A DNA stretch of 64,000 bases from positions 434,001-498,000 of the forward strand of contig NZ_JAAVLW010000001.1 in NCBI RefSeq assembly GCF_013114835.1, written 5' to 3'. Below the pieces are notes generated by a model. The model had not been told where the DNA came from. It saw only the letters and a list, made by a program, of their open reading frames with translations, and searched no databases. Source of the DNA: Bradyrhizobium archetypum. GTDB lineage: Bacteria > Pseudomonadota > Alphaproteobacteria > Rhizobiales > Xanthobacteraceae. Shown here in pieces: positions 61,649 through 64,000 of the stretch. The translations under genes and the position numbers were made by a program. Every line of letters starts with the position of its first letter. The stretch's first letter is position 1.

Positions 61649-61735
61649 CGTCATTGCGAGGAGCAAAGCGACGAAGCAATCCATCTCTCCTCATGCGCGG
61701 CACGATGGATTGCTTCGCTTCGCTCGCAATGACGG
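61649..61735. repeat. Palindromic intergenic repeat, family A
   Basis: CGTCATTGCGAGGAGCAAAGCGACGAAGCAATCCATC pairs with GATGGATTGCTTCGCTTCGCTCGCAATGACG. It sits inside an operon, between the binding-protein gene and livH. Confidence 0.85.
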
Positions 61736-61788
61736 AACGGGCGGAATTCTTCGAAACGGTCATTTCCCCACCCCGCGTTCGACGTCGC

Positions 61789-63033
61789 TTATTTCATCGG
61801 CCAGACGGCTTCGGCGATGGCGGCTTGCGGCGGAAAGATGGTGACGAATTTGCCGCCGATATATTGCAACAGCACCGGGTCGGCGTCGTTGTTCTGGCCC
61901 ATCTCGTCGAACTTGACGCGCTTCCAGGGCATGATGGTCTGCTCGCCCGGAATGTCGGTAGCGACCAGCGCCTCGCGGATCTTCTCGCCGTCGGTCGACT
62001 TGGCACGGTTGATGGCGTCCGCCATCACCAGCAGGCCCATAAACTGGCGCGAGGTGAGGTCGTTGAAATCCTTGCCCGACTTCTCCTTGAACATGGCATT
62101 GATCTTGCCGACCATCGGCCGCTTGGCGGCGAGATCGAGCGAGAAGCTGCCGCGCGAGATCACGCCTTCCAGCTTGTCGCCGACCGCGTCATAGAGCGCC
62201 TTTTCGGAGAAGCCGGCGTCCTGCGCCACGATCGCGTTCGGCTTGTAGCCGAGCTCGGCCATGGTCTTGACCAGCAGGATGCCGTCGGTGGTGTAGCTCG
62301 AGGGCATCAAGACGTCGGCGTTCGCGGTCTTGAGCTGCTGTACCTCCGCCGACAGCGACGGCGAGTTGGAGCGATATTTGATGTCGGAGACGACCTTGTA
62401 GCCGCGATCGGCGGCGAGCTTGAGCTGGGTGTTGGCGGAGTCGGTGCCGAAGATGGTGTCTTCGTGGAACAGCGCCAGCGTGTCGATCTTGACGCCCTTC
62501 TTCTTCATGGCATCGAAGAAGTTGAACATCGCGGCCGAGAACATCTCGTCATGGGGCGCGGCACGGAAATAGAATTTGAGGCCGCGGCGGTGCAGGCTCG
62601 GCGAGGAATTATCAGCCGAAATGAACGGGATCTGGTAACGCTCGCAGATCTGGCTGACAGTCACGGCAACCGCGCTCTGATAGGTGCCGACGACGGCGCA
62701 GACCTTTTCCTGGGTGATCAGCCGCTCGGTTTCGGCGCGGCCTTTCTGCGGATCGGCCTGATGATCAGCGAAGACGAGGCGGACCTTGGCGCCGCCGAGG
62801 CCGGGCAATCCCTCGCCTTTCGCCAGCGGCAGATCGAAATCATGGTCCTTGTTGATGATGTCGAGCGCGGTCTCGAACGACTTCTGCGCGTCGACGCCCA
62901 TCTGCGCGCTGGCGCCGGAGAACGGATAGATCACACCGATCACGACCTCGGACGTCTGCGCGCGGGCTGCGACGGGTCCGAGCGCCGCGGCAGCGGTCGC
63001 TCCAAGCAGTACGTTTCGGCGCGTGATATTCAT
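61789..63033 (-). CDS. Periplasmic amino-acid-type substrate-binding protein (Peripla_BP_6)
   Basis: 414 residues. A twin-arginine-type leader (TRRNVLLGATAAAALGPVAARAQ) precedes the mature protein. Family signs: VVIGVIYPFSGASAQMG, DHQADPQKGRAETERLI, VVGTYQSAVAVTVSQICE, PFISADNSSPSLHRRG and the two-lobe hinge region. It is longer than classic LivJ/LivK and of the broad urea/amide/amino-acid group. Substrate unknown. It follows the DUF1445 gene and precedes livHMGF. Confidence 0.92.
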   Translation of the reverse strand: MNITRRNVLLGATAAAALGPVAARAQTSEVVIGVIYPFSGASAQMGVDAQKSFETALDIINKDHDFDLPLAKGEGLPGLGGAKVRLVFADHQADPQKGRAETERLITQEKVCAVVGTYQSAVAVTVSQICERYQIPFISADNSSPSLHRRGLKFYFRAAPHDEMFSAAMFNFFDAMKKKGVKIDTLALFHEDTIFGTDSANTQLKLAADRGYKVVSDIKYRSNSPSLSAEVQQLKTANADVLMPSSYTTDGILLVKTMAELGYKPNAIVAQDAGFSEKALYDAVGDKLEGVISRGSFSLDLAAKRPMVGKINAMFKEKSGKDFNDLTSRQFMGLLVMADAINRAKSTDGEKIREALVATDIPGEQTIMPWKRVKFDEMGQNNDADPVLLQYIGGKFVTIFPPQAAIAEAVWPMK

Positions 63034-63116
63034 GGCGATATCCTCTGTTGGATCAGCAACTATCGATGAAACGGTTGACGGTTACGGTAAAGCCTCAATG
63101 CACGGCACGGCCTGCA

Positions 63117-63938
63117 TCAAAGCACGGCAAGCTCTTTGTTCATAAGATCAGTCACCAGCATCAGCCCGGGCGAATGCGTGATCGCGAACGGCAGCTTCGC
63201 GGCCTGGATCACCGATTGCGGCGTAACCCCGCACGCCCAGAACACCGGGATTTCGTCGGCCGCAATCGGCACCGCGTCACCATAATCGGGCTTGTTGATG
63301 TCGGCGATGCCGATCGAGTGCGGATGGCCAAGATGAACCGGCGCGCCGTGCACGGCGGGAAAGCGCGAAGTGACCTGCACCGCGCGGATGGCATCCGCCG
63401 GCTTGAACGGGCGCATCGACACCACCATGGGACCTGCGAACGGACCCGCCGGGGTGCAGGCGATGTTGGTGCGGTACATCGGCACGCGCAGCTTGCGCTC
63501 GATGTGGCGGATCGGCAGGCCGTCCGCCAGCAGCGCTTCCTCGAACGAGTAGGAACAGCCGATGACAAAGGCGACGAGATCGTCGCGCCAATGCGCCATG
63601 ATGTCGGTCGGCTCTTCCATCACCTCACCGTCACGCCAGACGCGGTAGCGCGGCAGGTCGGTGCGGATGTCGAGGTCGGTGCCGAGCGCCGGAATGCGGG
63701 GGTCGCCGACATCGGACATGCCGATGATCGGGCACGGCTTGGGATTGAGCTGGCAGAAGCGATGGAAGGCAGCGGCGAGTTTTTCCGGCAGGATCGCGAG
63801 ATTACCCTGGACGTAGCCGTTGGCGACGCCCGCCGTGGTGGCGGCCATGCCGGTCCGGCAGGCATGTCGGGCCGCCACGCTCGGCGATAAATCCGCCGTA
63901 TCGTGCTCCTGTCGTTCGTCCCTCGCCAAGCTGGTCAT
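63117..63938 (-). CDS. DUF1445 protein (putative hydro-lyase / D-glutamate cyclase family)
   Basis: 273 residues. Opening [29 protein letters not shown] and later [32 protein letters not shown] and [27 protein letters not shown] are typical of DUF1445. The mammalian relative DGLUCY converts D-glutamate to 5-oxo-D-proline; B. subtilis YcsI lies beside 5-oxoprolinase genes. Here it heads an uptake operon, which fits a pyroglutamate or D-glutamate link, but that is inference. The ATG at 63938 follows a GGGG stretch. Confidence 0.88.
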   Translation of the reverse strand: MTSLARDERQEHDTADLSPSVAARHACRTGMAATTAGVANGYVQGNLAILPEKLAAAFHRFCQLNPKPCPIIGMSDVGDPRIPALGTDLDIRTDLPRYRVWRDGEVMEEPTDIMAHWRDDLVAFVIGCSYSFEEALLADGLPIRHIERKLRVPMYRTNIACTPAGPFAGPMVVSMRPFKPADAIRAVQVTSRFPAVHGAPVHLGHPHSIGIADINKPDYGDAVPIAADEIPVFWACGVTPQSVIQAAKLPFAITHSPGLMLVTDLMNKELAVL

Positions 63939-64000
63939 CGTTGATCCCCGCTTCCATTCTTATCGACATCTACTCCGGCATATGGCTAAGATAAAGTCTA

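Noticed and set aside
61177..63069. 630-residue + strand frame across livH and the binding-protein gene
   Set aside because: It covers two well-supported minus-strand genes and a palindromic repeat, and has no homology I recognise.
54359..63938. The Liv-type ABC operon as the threonate importer of the otn/ltn cluster
   Set aside because: It is convergent with otnC, separated by two repeats, and its binding protein is of amino-acid type. Proximity alone is not enough.

Overview
The window is high-GC, gene-dense bacterial chromosome that fits an alphaproteobacterium of the Bradyrhizobium/Rhodopseudomonas group. This rests on gene content (Mla-type transporter, OtnK/LtnD acid-sugar genes, many acyl-CoA genes, Liv-type ABC operon, MCP cluster) and on many short intergenic palindromic repeats of a kind I associate with bradyrhizobia. 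No rRNA, tRNA, CRISPR array, insertion sequence, phage or integrase was seen. The organism call is inference; no marker gene settles it.

Layout. 0-4 kb: the 3' part of a giant coiled-coil protein built from 11- and 44-residue repeats. 4.3-7.2 kb: mlaE-mlaF-mlaD, a lipid-transport ABC operon. 7.4-10.9 kb: dipeptide epimerase, MFS exporter and an alanine-rich protein of unknown function. 11-11.7 kb: two decayed genes meeting tail to tail. 11.8-15.5 kb: leftward group glsA - DHA2-type MFS - small Trp/Arg-rich exported protein - HdeD, facing a DUF1269 gene; this may be an acid-stress set. 16.6-23 kb: AbgT transporter, AI-2E/PerM permease, exported caspase-like protein, threonine dehydratase, LpxH-like phosphoesterase.

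23-45 kb is an acyl-CoA catabolism island: acyl-CoA synthetase, three crotonases, two acyl-CoA dehydrogenases, a DECR-like reductase, an SDR, a thiolase-like protein, and a DUF6285 gene packed against an APH-family kinase. The last pair resembles LvaB-LvaA, which phosphorylate 4-hydroxyacyl-CoA. Mixed in are HtpX, a VOC protein, flavin reductase, an alpha/beta-hydrolase with a Cys nucleophile elbow, YghU, a class V aminotransferase, a Baeyer-Villiger-type monooxygenase and a nitronate monooxygenase-like enzyme.

45-54.2 kb: four methyl-accepting chemotaxis proteins on one strand, with different sensor heads and nearly identical signalling ends, interrupted by one AraC regulator. 54.4-58.1 kb: otnK-otnI-ltnD and divergent otnC, a complete predicted L-threonate to DHAP pathway. 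58.3-63.9 kb: a leftward operon of a DUF1445 protein, periplasmic binding protein and livH-livM-livG-livF, probably amino-acid or related uptake.

Starts were chosen by Shine-Dalgarno match, overlap with the upstream gene and family length, and often differ from the longest open frame.
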